From assembly GCA_955652265.1 (NCBI GenBank), contig CATPBD010000180.1:1-12219 (forward strand): a DNA stretch of 12,219 nt, in the 5' to 3' direction. Under the pieces are notes generated by a model. It saw only the letters and a program-made list of their open reading frames with translations, was not told the origin of the DNA and did not search any database. Positions 5,664 through 12,219 of this stretch are shown here, piece after piece (within the stretch, counting starts at the first letter, position 1; the number at the start of each line of letters is the position of its first letter). A program made the translations under genes and the position numbers. This DNA is from an uncultured Gemmatimonadaceae bacterium (GTDB lineage Bacteria; Gemmatimonadota; Gemmatimonadetes; Gemmatimonadales; Gemmatimonadaceae).

Positions 5664-8385
5664 CGAGTACCAGCGAAAGCGCGATTTTTCGCGAACGCGC
5701 GAACCGTCAGGAGACCAGGCCCCTTCATCCAGGCGTGTAGGTCGGCTCCACTTCGTCGTCCAGAAGCACGCGGCGAGAAACCTCCACTTCGACCTTCGAC
5801 TCGAGCTCGACGGCGTCATGAAGAGCTGGGCCGTGCCGAAAGGTCCGAGTCTCGACCCTTCGGTCAAACGGCTCGCGATGCAGGTCGAGGATCACCCGAT
5901 CGACTACAACACGTTTGAGGGAACGATCCCGAAGGGTGAATATGGCGGCGGTACTGTCATGCTCTGGGACCGCGGGACGTACTCGTCGGACGCTGCGACC
6001 TCGCCCGAAGAAGAAGAGGAGGACGCCATCCGCGAAGGGCTGAAACGGGGGGACCTCAAGATCACCTTTCATGGCGAACGGCTCCATGGCTCCTTCGCGC
6101 TCATTCGCATGAAATTCGCGCGCGAGGGTACTTCATCCAAACCGCAGTGGCTTCTCATCAAGCACCGCGACGAGTTCGCGAGCGACCAGGATGTCGTCGC
6201 GGACAACATGACCTCGGTTGATACGGGCCGCACTATGGAAGAGGTAGCTTCGGGAAAGAGCAAAGTCTGGAGGAGTAACCGCGAGCCGAAACCCAGTGTC
6301 GGCAGAGGAAGGCTGTCATCTCGGAAAGTGCCCGTGCCTCCCCTCGAGCCGATGTACGCCAGCATCGGTACAGAGATTCCAGGCAACGCTTGGACTTTCG
6401 AGCCCAAGTACGATGGCATCCGCGTGCTCGCCTATGCGACGCCGACCGATGTAAGGCTCATTACCCGAAACGGTAAGGATAAGGAGGCGCAGTTCCCGGA
6501 GATCGTCTCAGCGCTGCAGAAGCTCGCGTCGCAGACTCGGCGTTCGCTCGTCCTCGACGGCGAAATCGTGGCGTTGGTCAATGGAGAGCCGGCGCGGTTC
6601 CAGCAATTGCAGAGCCGCATGCACGTCAAGGAATCGCAGCTGATTCAGCGCCTTTCGGCTTCGACGCCGGCAGCGCTCATTCTCTTCGACATTCTCGTGG
6701 ATGGCGACGACGTTCTCATCCGGGAACCGTGGACGGAGCGGCGCGCGCGTTTACTGAAGCGTGTCGGCAAGCGGACTTCCACCCAGCTGCGCGTAACCGA
6801 ATCCGTCGAGGGTGATGGCAAGAAGATGCTCGAGAAGGCCCGGCGCCAAGGTTGGGAAGGCATTATCGCCAAGCGCATCGATTCCCCTTACGAGCCCGGG
6901 CATCGCTCGCGCAATTGGCTGAAGCTGAAAATCGAGTTCCGACAGGAGTTCGTTGTCGGGGGGTACACGGAGCCCCGTAATAGCCGCGAGCACATCGGCG
7001 CGCTGCTCCTGGGCTACTTCGACAAGGATCGGCTCATTTACGTCGGGCATACAGGCGGCGGCTTCACTCGAAAGAGCCTGGAGGAGATGTATCGCCGGCT
7101 CAAGCCCCTCGAGAGAAAAACCTCACCATTCGAAGAGACGCCAAAGACCAACGAGAAAGCTCATTGGGTGACGCCGGAGGTCGTTGTTGAGGTCAAGTTC
7201 AGCGAATGGACCGCGGATCGTAGGTTGCGCCAACCCATTTTTCTCGGAGTTCGCGACGACAAGGATCCGAGAGAGGTGGCGCTCGAGGGGACGAGCGTTC
7301 AGAAGACATCGATTCGAGGCGGCACTATTGCGAAGCGGCAGTCGCATCACAATATCGCCGCGCGAGCCAAGGCGGCGACGAAAGGCCCTCACGCCACCCT
7401 CGCGCATCGCGCATCGAAGCCTGGCACAGCCCGCGAAAAGGTCGACACGGGCTCGCTGCTCGAGCAGCTGACAGCGGTCGAAGAAAAGGGTGGTGAAGGC
7501 TCTCTCGATTTCGGGGGCCGGAGAACACTCAAAATCTCCAACCTCGACAAGATTTTTTTCCCGAAGGAGAAGTACACGAAGGGGGACGTGATGCGCTATT
7601 ACACGCGTATTGCAGACTTTATTCTACCGACATTTCAGGATCGCCCGCTCGTTTTGAAGCGGTTCCCCAATGGAATCAATGGCGAGAGCTTCTACCAGCA
7701 GAAAGCATCAGAGACGACCCCGCCCGAGGTCCGGGTAGAGGTGATAGAAACCGATAGCGGAGAAAAGCAGCGCCGGATCATCGGCGGAGATCTTCTCACG
7801 CTTCTATACACAGTCCAGCTTGGTGCTATCTCGGTCGACCCCTGGCATTCACGAGTTCAATCCCTGGAATACGCGGATTACGCTATCATCGACTTGGACC
7901 CTGGACCGCGCGCCAGCTTCGCCCGTGTTGTCCAGGCTGCCCGGTGGACCAAGGAGGTCATTGACGGCTTCGGACTCAATGCCGCGATCAAGACTTCCGG
8001 CTCGACGGGGTTACATATCTATCTACCTCTTACACCCCGTACACCGAACGAGGCGGCGACTCTCGTCGCGCAAATGATTGCGACGAAAGTGGCGGACTCG
8101 CATCCCAAGGAAGCGACAATCGAGCGCTTCGTCAAAGCGCGCGGACCTGCCACGGTGTATGTCGATTACCTGCAGAATATTCAGGGCAAAACCGTTGCTG
8201 GCCCCTATTGCATGCGAGCGAAGCCCGGAGCTACGGTTTCGACTCCTCTCAAATGGAACGAGCTCACCGACGATCTGGATCCGCGTGCATTCCATCTGGG
8301 GAATGCCGCAGAACGTTTCGAAAAAACTGGAGATATTTGGAACGAAGCGATGAGGAAAAAGAATTCGCTTCGGGCGCTCATCTAG
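5611..8385 (+). CDS. ligD: Multifunctional NHEJ DNA ligase LigD (PE-LIG-POL)
   Basis: 924-residue LigD with all three domains in Pseudomonas-like order. The 3'-phosphoesterase (about 15-200) trims 3' ends; H53, H59, D61, R63, R87, H95 and Y99 each match known P. aeruginosa catalytic or metal residues at a constant offset of 11. The ATP-dependent ligase (about 245-560) has nucleophile K266 in EPKYDG, E318 in LDGEIV, EGIIAKR at 416-422 and WLKLK at 436-440. A Lys/Ala-rich linker (about 565-635) leads to the primase-polymerase (636-924) with metal ligands D761 and D763 in DLDP, SGSTGLHIY at 796-804 and D852 in VYVDY. No key residue is missing. The ATG at 5611 is the only plausible start: an in-frame TAG lies at 5599-5601 and no start codon follows until inside the PE domain. 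No ribosome binding site is evident, so translation probably depends on coupling to ku. With its local Ku broken, its in vivo use is uncertain. Confidence 0.95.
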   Translation: MPVTTTASSRRGARAQLSEYQRKRDFSRTREPSGDQAPSSRRVGRLHFVVQKHAARNLHFDLRLELDGVMKSWAVPKGPSLDPSVKRLAMQVEDHPIDYNTFEGTIPKGEYGGGTVMLWDRGTYSSDAATSPEEEEEDAIREGLKRGDLKITFHGERLHGSFALIRMKFAREGTSSKPQWLLIKHRDEFASDQDVVADNMTSVDTGRTMEEVASGKSKVWRSNREPKPSVGRGRLSSRKVPVPPLEPMYASIGTEIPGNAWTFEPKYDGIRVLAYATPTDVRLITRNGKDKEAQFPEIVSALQKLASQTRRSLVLDGEIVALVNGEPARFQQLQSRMHVKESQLIQRLSASTPAALILFDILVDGDDVLIREPWTERRARLLKRVGKRTSTQLRVTESVEGDGKKMLEKARRQGWEGIIAKRIDSPYEPGHRSRNWLKLKIEFRQEFVVGGYTEPRNSREHIGALLLGYFDKDRLIYVGHTGGGFTRKSLEEMYRRLKPLERKTSPFEETPKTNEKAHWVTPEVVVEVKFSEWTADRRLRQPIFLGVRDDKDPREVALEGTSVQKTSIRGGTIAKRQSHHNIAARAKAATKGPHATLAHRASKPGTAREKVDTGSLLEQLTAVEEKGGEGSLDFGGRRTLKISNLDKIFFPKEKYTKGDVMRYYTRIADFILPTFQDRPLVLKRFPNGINGESFYQQKASETTPPEVRVEVIETDSGEKQRRIIGGDLLTLLYTVQLGAISVDPWHSRVQSLEYADYAIIDLDPGPRASFARVVQAARWTKEVIDGFGLNAAIKTSGSTGLHIYLPLTPRTPNEAATLVAQMIATKVADSHPKEATIERFVKARGPATVYVDYLQNIQGKTVAGPYCMRAKPGATVSTPLKWNELTDDLDPRAFHLGNAAERFEKTGDIWNEAMRKKNSLRALI

Positions 8386-8401
8386 CGGAAGTTACCGCCC
8401 G
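8371..8401. terminator. Possible weak bidirectional hairpin between convergent genes
   Basis: CGGGCG (8371-8376) and CGCCCG (8396-8401) form a 6-bp stem spanning the last codons of ligD and of the opposing gene, whose stops are only 6 bp apart. No T-tract follows on either strand, so termination here would be weak or Rho-dependent. Confidence 0.25.
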
Positions 8402-8700
8402 CCGTTTCCTACTTTACGGAGCGGCAGCTCGATCTGTCCGCTTTCGCCTTCGCTCTGCTTCGAAGAATCCCCGAAGATCGGATCGCTCGACTCGTCGACC
8501 ATATGAGTGAGCTTGTAATAGAAGTGTAGAGCGTGGATGGGCGCCATGAAGCTCCGGTTGCCGGCGCGGGAAATGGCAACAGCTTCCTCGCGCACTCTAC
8601 GTGGTAGATCGCGCGCTGAAGGAAGTGCAAGAAGTCGCTGAATCTCTGTGCTGTCTCGTGCGAGCAGGGCTGCGCACAAACTATCCAGATAAGCCAGCAT
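8392..8700 (-). CDS. Small hypothetical protein, helical
   Basis: 102 residues from the ATG at 8700. I do not recognise the family. The N-terminal half looks alpha-helical and well ordered (MLAYLDSLCAALLARD, then EIQRLLALPSARDLPRRVREEA). The middle contains an aromatic stretch, HALHFYYKLTHM, and the last 35 residues are polar and probably disordered. There is no signal peptide or membrane helix. An in-frame TTG at 8769 would add 23 residues, but those contain no recognisable motif; neither start has a clear Shine-Dalgarno. It is downstream of and codirectional with the NUDIX regulator (115 bp gap), and convergent with ligD with 6 bp between stops. The reading frame is supported by protein-like composition and by the tight fit between the genes on both sides, but function is unknown. 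Confidence 0.6.
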   Translation of the reverse strand: MLAYLDSLCAALLARDSTEIQRLLALPSARDLPRRVREEAVAISRAGNRSFMAPIHALHFYYKLTHMVDESSDPIFGDSSKQSEGESGQIELPLRKVGNGGR

Positions 8701-8803
8701 AGCTACCGGGCCCCATTTCAAGGTGTCGAGCCTTAGGTACACATTGCAACTAATACACCGTGGCCGCAAGGGGTTCCGGGGGTTAACCGGGTTTATACGG
8801 AGT

Positions 8804-8817
8804 TGAGACCGGTCTCA
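8804..8817. repeat. Perfect 14-bp palindrome over the end of the NUDIX regulator gene
   Basis: TGAGACCGGTCTCA reads the same on both strands and includes the regulator's stop codon (8815-8817). A second short palindrome, GGTTAACC, lies at 8781-8788. Either could be a protein-binding site upstream of the hypothetical gene; neither resembles the candidate operator at 9498-9518. Confidence 0.35.
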
Positions 8818-9486
8818 GGGATAGAGAAAATCGAACCTCACACCCCGGTGTGGTCTACGCCTTTTCTTCGGTGCATACCGAAAAAGTTGGGCGGGTCGAC
8901 CCCTCCCCTCACTGCGCCATTCGTCTGTAGGTTCGACGAGCCAGGCTGCCTGAAGGGCACGCCGGAAGCTGGCTTTGTGCAAGCGTTTGCCGAGCAGCAG
9001 TTCGTACATCTGTTGTAGCTCGCTGAGCGTGAACGTCGATGGCAGAAGCCTGAAGGCTATCGGGGCCTGATCGAGCCGCCCTTGTATGGTTCTCGTCGCA
9101 ACTTCGACGATGGCCCGCTGTCGGGGAGAGAGCGGTGGTAGATCTCGCATCGGGAACCAGGTGTAACCTCCGCGGGGCGATGCGGTTTCGTGTGGCACGA
9201 GCCCGACGAATGCGACGGACATCTCCGAGTCGCTCGGATGCCGTTTGGCATCTCCGAATGCGCCTATTTGCTCCATCCAGATTGGAGCCTCGCCCAACGC
9301 ATCCTGAGCGACCCTGGCTCCCGCGGCTTCGAGAGTTTCACCGGTTTGGGGCATGCGCCAGGGAAGAGACCATCGCTCGCGGTCGGTCGCGCTACGAGTC
9401 AGTAGTATCGCCAGCTCGTTGCCCATCGCGGTAACCAACACGACATCGACAGTGTACGGGCTGGTCCTGGAAGAGCGTTCGCGCAT
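8815..9486 (-). CDS. NrtR-like NUDIX-fold transcriptional regulator
   Basis: 223-residue two-domain protein. Residues 10-125 form a NUDIX-like domain (YTVDVVLVTAMGNELAILLTR, then the WSLPWRMPQTGETLEAA region). The C-terminal 143-206 is the winged helix typical of NrtR-type regulators (FTLSELQQMYELLLGKRLHK, FRRAL, EGRGRPAQLFRY). Against the Nudix box G-x5-E-x7-REUxEExGU, E50, R58 and G65 remain, but the first Gly is R44 and the three catalytic Glu are V59, D62 and A63, so hydrolysis is unlikely. Family members bind a nucleotide or ADP-ribose-type ligand and control NAD synthesis or sugar use. The ligand and regulon here are unknown. The 20-residue Arg-rich tail (PKKRRRPHRG) could add DNA contacts. 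A palindrome 11 bp upstream of the start suggests autoregulation. Confidence 0.85.
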   Translation of the reverse strand: MRERSSRTSPYTVDVVLVTAMGNELAILLTRSATDRERWSLPWRMPQTGETLEAAGARVAQDALGEAPIWMEQIGAFGDAKRHPSDSEMSVAFVGLVPHETASPRGGYTWFPMRDLPPLSPRQRAIVEVATRTIQGRLDQAPIAFRLLPSTFTLSELQQMYELLLGKRLHKASFRRALQAAWLVEPTDEWRSEGRGRPAQLFRYAPKKRRRPHRGVRFDFLYP

Positions 9487-9497
9487 TGTGCTGCGAA

Positions 9498-9518
9498 TTA
9501 GTCAATTTTTGCGACTAA
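9498..9518. promoter_or_regulatory. Candidate operator of the NUDIX regulator
   Basis: TTAGTC (9498-9503) and GACTAA (9513-9518) make a perfect 21-bp inverted repeat with a 9-bp AT-rich centre, lying 11 bp upstream of the regulator's ATG. A further AGTC half-site follows at 9519-9522. A palindrome of this size directly before an NrtR-like gene is what an autoregulatory site would look like; binding is inferred, not shown. Confidence 0.5.
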
Positions 9519-9554
9519 AGTCAAGACCGCGCCAGTATTTTTTTCTGGATGACG

Positions 9555-9573
9555 TCCGCAGTTTATTTGCGGA
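9555..9573. repeat. Short hairpin-forming inverted repeat
   Basis: TCCGCA (9555-9560) and TGCGGA (9568-9573) pair perfectly around a 7-nt AT-rich centre. It lies in the 203-bp gap between the GH3 gene and the NUDIX regulator and has no T-tract beside it, so it could be an upstream regulatory element or chance. Confidence 0.25.
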
Positions 9574-9628
9574 ACATCGCGGGGAGGGCGACCCTTGATA
9601 TAAGAGTCAATCATGAAGTCGTCAACAG

Positions 9629-9649
9629 AAAAAAAATCCGGATCGAATT
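9629..9649 (-). terminator. Probable intrinsic terminator of the desaturase-yggX-nagZ operon
   Basis: Read on the minus strand, AATTCG pairs with CGGATT around the loop ATC (one wobble) and the stem merges into a run of eight T (plus-strand A-run 9629-9636). It lies 41 bp after the GH3 stop. The stem is short, so termination may be incomplete. Confidence 0.5.
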
Positions 9650-9689
9650 CACCACCGCATCAGTTAACCGACCACAAACAGGCGTTGCT

Positions 9690-11474
9690 TTATCTTGGGG
9701 CTGGCGCTCTCTCGATTCCCGCCCCGCGAACCGCGTATGGCGGGATGCTGATTGGTAAGTGACCCGATATCGCGGATGTGCCAAGCAATGCTCGGGCCGC
9801 TGCGGTCTGAGAAACCGGAAAACCACCCCATGCAACGAGATACGTACCAACCCATGGCAGTTGCTGCAGCAGATACGGATTTCCGAACGCGATCACGATT
9901 GGTTTTCTACCGCGCTGCGTCAGAGTCTGTACGAAGTTGGCGAATGCCTGAGGTGCGCTCGCTGTCACCGCGTCCCAGGTTTGACCCACATACGATCCAA
10001 CAACCGTGACATCGGCTGAGTCCGCTGCTGCGATCAGTCGCGGAAAATTCAACGTCGCATCCTCGGTTGCCATGAATTCGGTGCGCAGATTTGGCAGTCC
10101 GGCGCGAAGCTCCGCATTGAATGCGTTTCCCGCGGCAAGATCGGCTCGACGCGCGAGCGTTATCGACAGAACTTTCGCACTACCGGCTGCAACTGGAACT
10201 TGACGCAGTGAGTCCTTCACCAGCGTAATCGACTTCTCCGCCACTCTCCGCGCGATCTGCAGGTTGGAGCTGTCACCGACCAGAAAGCGTAAGGCGTTTA
10301 GGTCGACAAGTTTGTGCTGTGCGAGTCCGAGTCGACGTTTTGTTTCGAGGACTCGCCGCACGGAAGAATCAAGTCGCGCCTCGGTATAGCGACCTTCCTT
10401 GACTCCAGTCACCACTGCATCGATCGTTTGCGAAACATCCAACGGCTGTATTAGCACATCGATGCCTGCCGAAATTGCGCGCTTCACGGCTTCGTCGGCA
10501 CCGAACTGATCCAGGACGCCGCGCATGTCCATGGCATCGGATATGATTATTCCCTTGAAGCCAAGTTCTCCACGAAGCAGCCCGGTCAGCACTTTTGACG
10601 AAAGCGTCCCCGGCACGTTTGACGAATCGAGTGCCGGCATCGCGCCATGAAAGGACATAATCGCCCCAACACCACCTTTCACGGCGGCACGGAATGGGAC
10701 TAGCTCCACCGTATCCAGCCTGCTCCGGCTCACAGTCACCACCGGCAAGGCGAGATGAGAATTGACCCCGGTGTCGCCATGACCCGGAAAGTGCTTGCCT
10801 GTAGCGATCATCCCATGATCCTGCAGTCCATGGATGAACGCAACGCCCAATCGCGCGTCGAGCTGAGGATCTTCCCCAAACGAGCGCGTGTTGATGACGG
10901 GATTCTCAGGATTGTTGTTGACGTCGAGGACCGGCGCATACGCGATGTGAATTCCGAGCGCACGCCCTTCGATCGCGGTGAGTCTCCCCTGCTCATAAGC
11001 GAGCGTCGTATCACGAGTTGCGCCGATGGCCATTTCGGGAGGAAACACGATCGCACCACCGAGATCGATCGCGTTCGGAACAAAGTATCCGCCCCGCGCC
11101 CGGAATCCTGCCCCTGCCTCGAGATCCGCACCAAAGAGAAGGGGCACCTTGCTCATGGACTGCAGCGCGTTCAGCTTCGCGGCTAGTTCGGTCGGAGAAC
11201 CTACCGATATCGTGAAGCCGCCTACTTTTTCCTTCTGGATGTAGTCGCTGAGCTTCCGCCACTGCGGTGAGTCGCCCGACACGTAGTCGCCGTACACGCT
11301 CGGCCACACGATCTGAGCCGCCTTCTCGCGAAGGCTGAGCGAGGCGAGGACGGAATCGGTCCAGCGTGACGATCCCGTTATCCCTGTCATATCAGCCTGA
11401 TTGGTGCTGGCAGTCTTGCACCCCGTACCAGCGAGCAGGATGGCTAAGGCGAGAATACCCTTCGGGTTCGCCAT
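9690..11474 (-). CDS. nagZ: GH3 beta-N-acetylhexosaminidase, NagZ-like probable lipoprotein
   Basis: 594-residue glycoside hydrolase family 3 protein of the two-domain NagZ type, which removes N-acetylglucosamine from muropeptides or chitin-like sugars. Residues 5-18 are hydrophobic and C19 follows AGTG, a loose lipobox, so it is probably an exported lipoprotein. The TIM-barrel carries GADLEAG, RSFGEDP, the loop KHFPGHGDTG and the nucleophile D313 in SDAMDM. The C-terminal Rossmann-like domain (about 405-585) ends with the typical SGHLPISIP. NagZ enzymes use an Asp-x-His dyad in the mobile loop; here it reads N238-S-H240 (AAT codon), so the Asp is Asn. This may lower or alter activity. The start at 11474 overlaps the yggX-like stop by 1 nt (TGATG), implying translational coupling. 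Confidence 0.9.
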   Translation of the reverse strand: MANPKGILALAILLAGTGCKTASTNQADMTGITGSSRWTDSVLASLSLREKAAQIVWPSVYGDYVSGDSPQWRKLSDYIQKEKVGGFTISVGSPTELAAKLNALQSMSKVPLLFGADLEAGAGFRARGGYFVPNAIDLGGAIVFPPEMAIGATRDTTLAYEQGRLTAIEGRALGIHIAYAPVLDVNNNPENPVINTRSFGEDPQLDARLGVAFIHGLQDHGMIATGKHFPGHGDTGVNSHLALPVVTVSRSRLDTVELVPFRAAVKGGVGAIMSFHGAMPALDSSNVPGTLSSKVLTGLLRGELGFKGIIISDAMDMRGVLDQFGADEAVKRAISAGIDVLIQPLDVSQTIDAVVTGVKEGRYTEARLDSSVRRVLETKRRLGLAQHKLVDLNALRFLVGDSSNLQIARRVAEKSITLVKDSLRQVPVAAGSAKVLSITLARRADLAAGNAFNAELRAGLPNLRTEFMATEDATLNFPRLIAAADSADVTVVGSYVGQTWDAVTASAPQAFANFVQTLTQRGRKPIVIAFGNPYLLQQLPWVGTYLVAWGGFPVSQTAAARALLGTSAISGHLPISIPPYAVRGAGIERAPAPR

Positions 11475-11755
11475 CAGTGGCTGATCGTGCCTTTCTTGCT
11501 CGTGTCGATGTCTGACGAAGCGCCGGTCTTGAACAGGAACGCGGTCATGTTCTTCGTCAGAAAAGAGCGCGCCTGGGGGTCCATCACATTAAGCCCATAG
11601 TGGTTGATCAGCATCGTCTGCTGCTTGAGCCAATCTGCCCAGCACTGAGTGCAGATTTCTTCAACGACGCGGGCGCCGATGGTTCCTGGAAAGGGCGGCT
11701 TTACGAATCCTGCGCGCTTCTGGCCACAGCGCGCGCAGGTCACGGTCTCAGGCAA
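11474..11755 (-). CDS. yggX: YggX-family Fe(II)-trafficking/oxidative damage protection protein, four-cysteine form
   Basis: 93 residues, matching the YggX family over its length: PPFPG...IGARVVEEIC, the block CWADWLKQQTMLINHY, LNVMDPQARSFL and the C-terminal MTAFLF. E. coli YggX protects iron-sulfur clusters and limits Fenton damage, and has a single conserved Cys7. Here C7 aligns with that residue, but C10, C35 and C38 add two CxxC pairs, suggesting a bound zinc or iron. It starts with TTG at 11755, 8 nt after the desaturase stop; an alternative GTG four codons later (11743) is possible, and neither has a strong Shine-Dalgarno. Its stop overlaps the nagZ start by one base. Position in an operon with a di-iron desaturase is compatible with iron handling, but that link is inferred. 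Confidence 0.88.
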   Translation of the reverse strand: MPETVTCARCGQKRAGFVKPPFPGTIGARVVEEICTQCWADWLKQQTMLINHYGLNVMDPQARSFLTKNMTAFLFKTGASSDIDTSKKGTISH

Positions 11756-11763
11756 GCTCGGAT

Positions 11764-12219
11764 CTACCTGCGTGCGTAGGAGATTTCAGCCAAGCCGAAG
11801 ATGGAAAGAAGTCGCAGATACATCCAGCCGATATCGAATTCATACCACTTTGCTTTGAATTTCGCGGAGTGAGGATCGGCGTGAGGATTGTTGTGCAGCT
11901 CCTCGCCACCGAGCCAGATTGCGATCGGGGAGATGTTTCGGCTCTCGTCCTTGACGTCGAAGTTCCGGTAGCCGACGGCGTGACCCACTCCATTTACGAT
12001 CCCGGCCGCCCAGAATGGGATCCAGATCATCTGCACGCCCCAAACCAGAGGGCCAACGAAAAAGCCGAACAGATAGATGTCGACAGCCAGCATCACCAGA
12101 TTGCCCACCCAGTTGAGCGGGGAGAGGAGATGCCTCTCCAGCCAGTCGTTCGGAGTTCCCTTGCCGTACTTGTCGAGGACTCCGGGCTGGCGAACTGTCT
12201 TTCTATAGTAGAAGGCTCC
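11764..12219 (-). CDS. Membrane fatty acid desaturase (acyl-CoA desaturase type), 5' end outside the window
   Basis: The frame is open to the right edge, so only the C-terminal 151 residues are present. They hold the last transmembrane region (starting near NLVMLAVDIYLFGFFVG and continuing to GVQMIWIPFWAAGIVN), the GHAVGYRNFD segment and the third histidine box region GGEELHNNPHADPHSAKF, followed by KWYEFDIGW, all characteristic of di-iron acyl desaturases that introduce double bonds into fatty acyl chains. The first two histidine boxes would lie upstream. In this family the third box is HNNHH; here it reads HNNPH (codon CCT where CAT would restore His), so one expected metal ligand is missing. 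It is probably the first or an early gene of the operon with yggX and nagZ. Confidence 0.87.
   Translation of the reverse strand, partial: GAFYYRKTVRQPGVLDKYGKGTPNDWLERHLLSPLNWVGNLVMLAVDIYLFGFFVGPLVWGVQMIWIPFWAAGIVNGVGHAVGYRNFDVKDESRNISPIAIWLGGEELHNNPHADPHSAKFKAKWYEFDIGWMYLRLLSIFGLAEISYARR

Noticed and set aside
8701..8769. TTG-started N-terminal extension of the small hypothetical protein, with a CxxC
   Set aside because: Rare start codon, no ribosome binding site and no further cysteines to complete a metal site; the ATG at 8700 is preferred though not certain.
10755..11186. 143-residue plus-strand open frame
   Set aside because: Antisense to the catalytic barrel of the GH3 gene, with Arg-rich composition typical of a shadow frame.
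1..12219. tRNA, rRNA, CRISPR array, insertion sequence or prophage
   Set aside because: No cloverleaf, repeat-spacer pattern, transposase motif or phage gene was seen on reading both strands.

Overview
This 12.2 kb stretch looks like chromosomal DNA of a moderately GC-rich, Gram-negative-type bacterium. The gene types seen (chromosomal RPA-type replication initiator, four-cysteine YggX, NHEJ ligase LigD, NrtR-like NUDIX regulator, secreted S41 protease, probable lipoprotein NagZ) and the near absence of Shine-Dalgarno sequences before several genes fit Gemmatimonadota. That assignment is an inference from gene content, not proven by any marker here. I found no rRNA, tRNA, CRISPR array, transposase or phage gene.

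Layout, left to right. (1) A MerR-like regulator (+) converges, 8 bp apart, on a membrane-anchored phospholipase D/cardiolipin synthase-like protein (-). (2) The PLD gene is divergent from an RPA-family replication initiator (+), with only 11 bp between the two most likely start codons. (3) A secreted S41 C-terminal processing protease (+) ends in a strong intrinsic terminator. (4) A 307 bp stretch without a convincing gene holds that terminator and several inverted repeats. It is followed by a tiny four-cysteine zinc-ribbon protein and a cold-shock protein with a potentially structured leader and its own terminator. (5) The NHEJ locus has a ku gene with a good ribosome binding site and an intact first 40 codons but no body, overlapping an apparently complete three-domain ligD (PE-LIG-POL). 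(6) On the minus strand, an NrtR-like NUDIX/winged-helix regulator lies upstream of a small conserved-looking hypothetical gene, and a perfect TTAGTC-N9-GACTAA palindrome lies just upstream of the regulator's start. (7) At the right edge is a minus-strand operon of fatty acid desaturase (5' end outside the window), four-cysteine YggX-like protein and probable lipoprotein GH3 NagZ. The spacing is 8 nt, then a 1-nt TGATG overlap.

The points most worth following are sequence-level oddities in otherwise recognisable genes: the gutted ku beside an intact ligD, Asp-to-Asn in the NagZ catalytic dyad, His-to-Pro in the third histidine box of the desaturase, Lys-to-Arg in the first HKD motif of the PLD protein, and a degenerate Nudix box paired with a candidate operator. 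I see no clear sign of a wholly new multi-gene system; the NHEJ remnant is the strongest anomaly.
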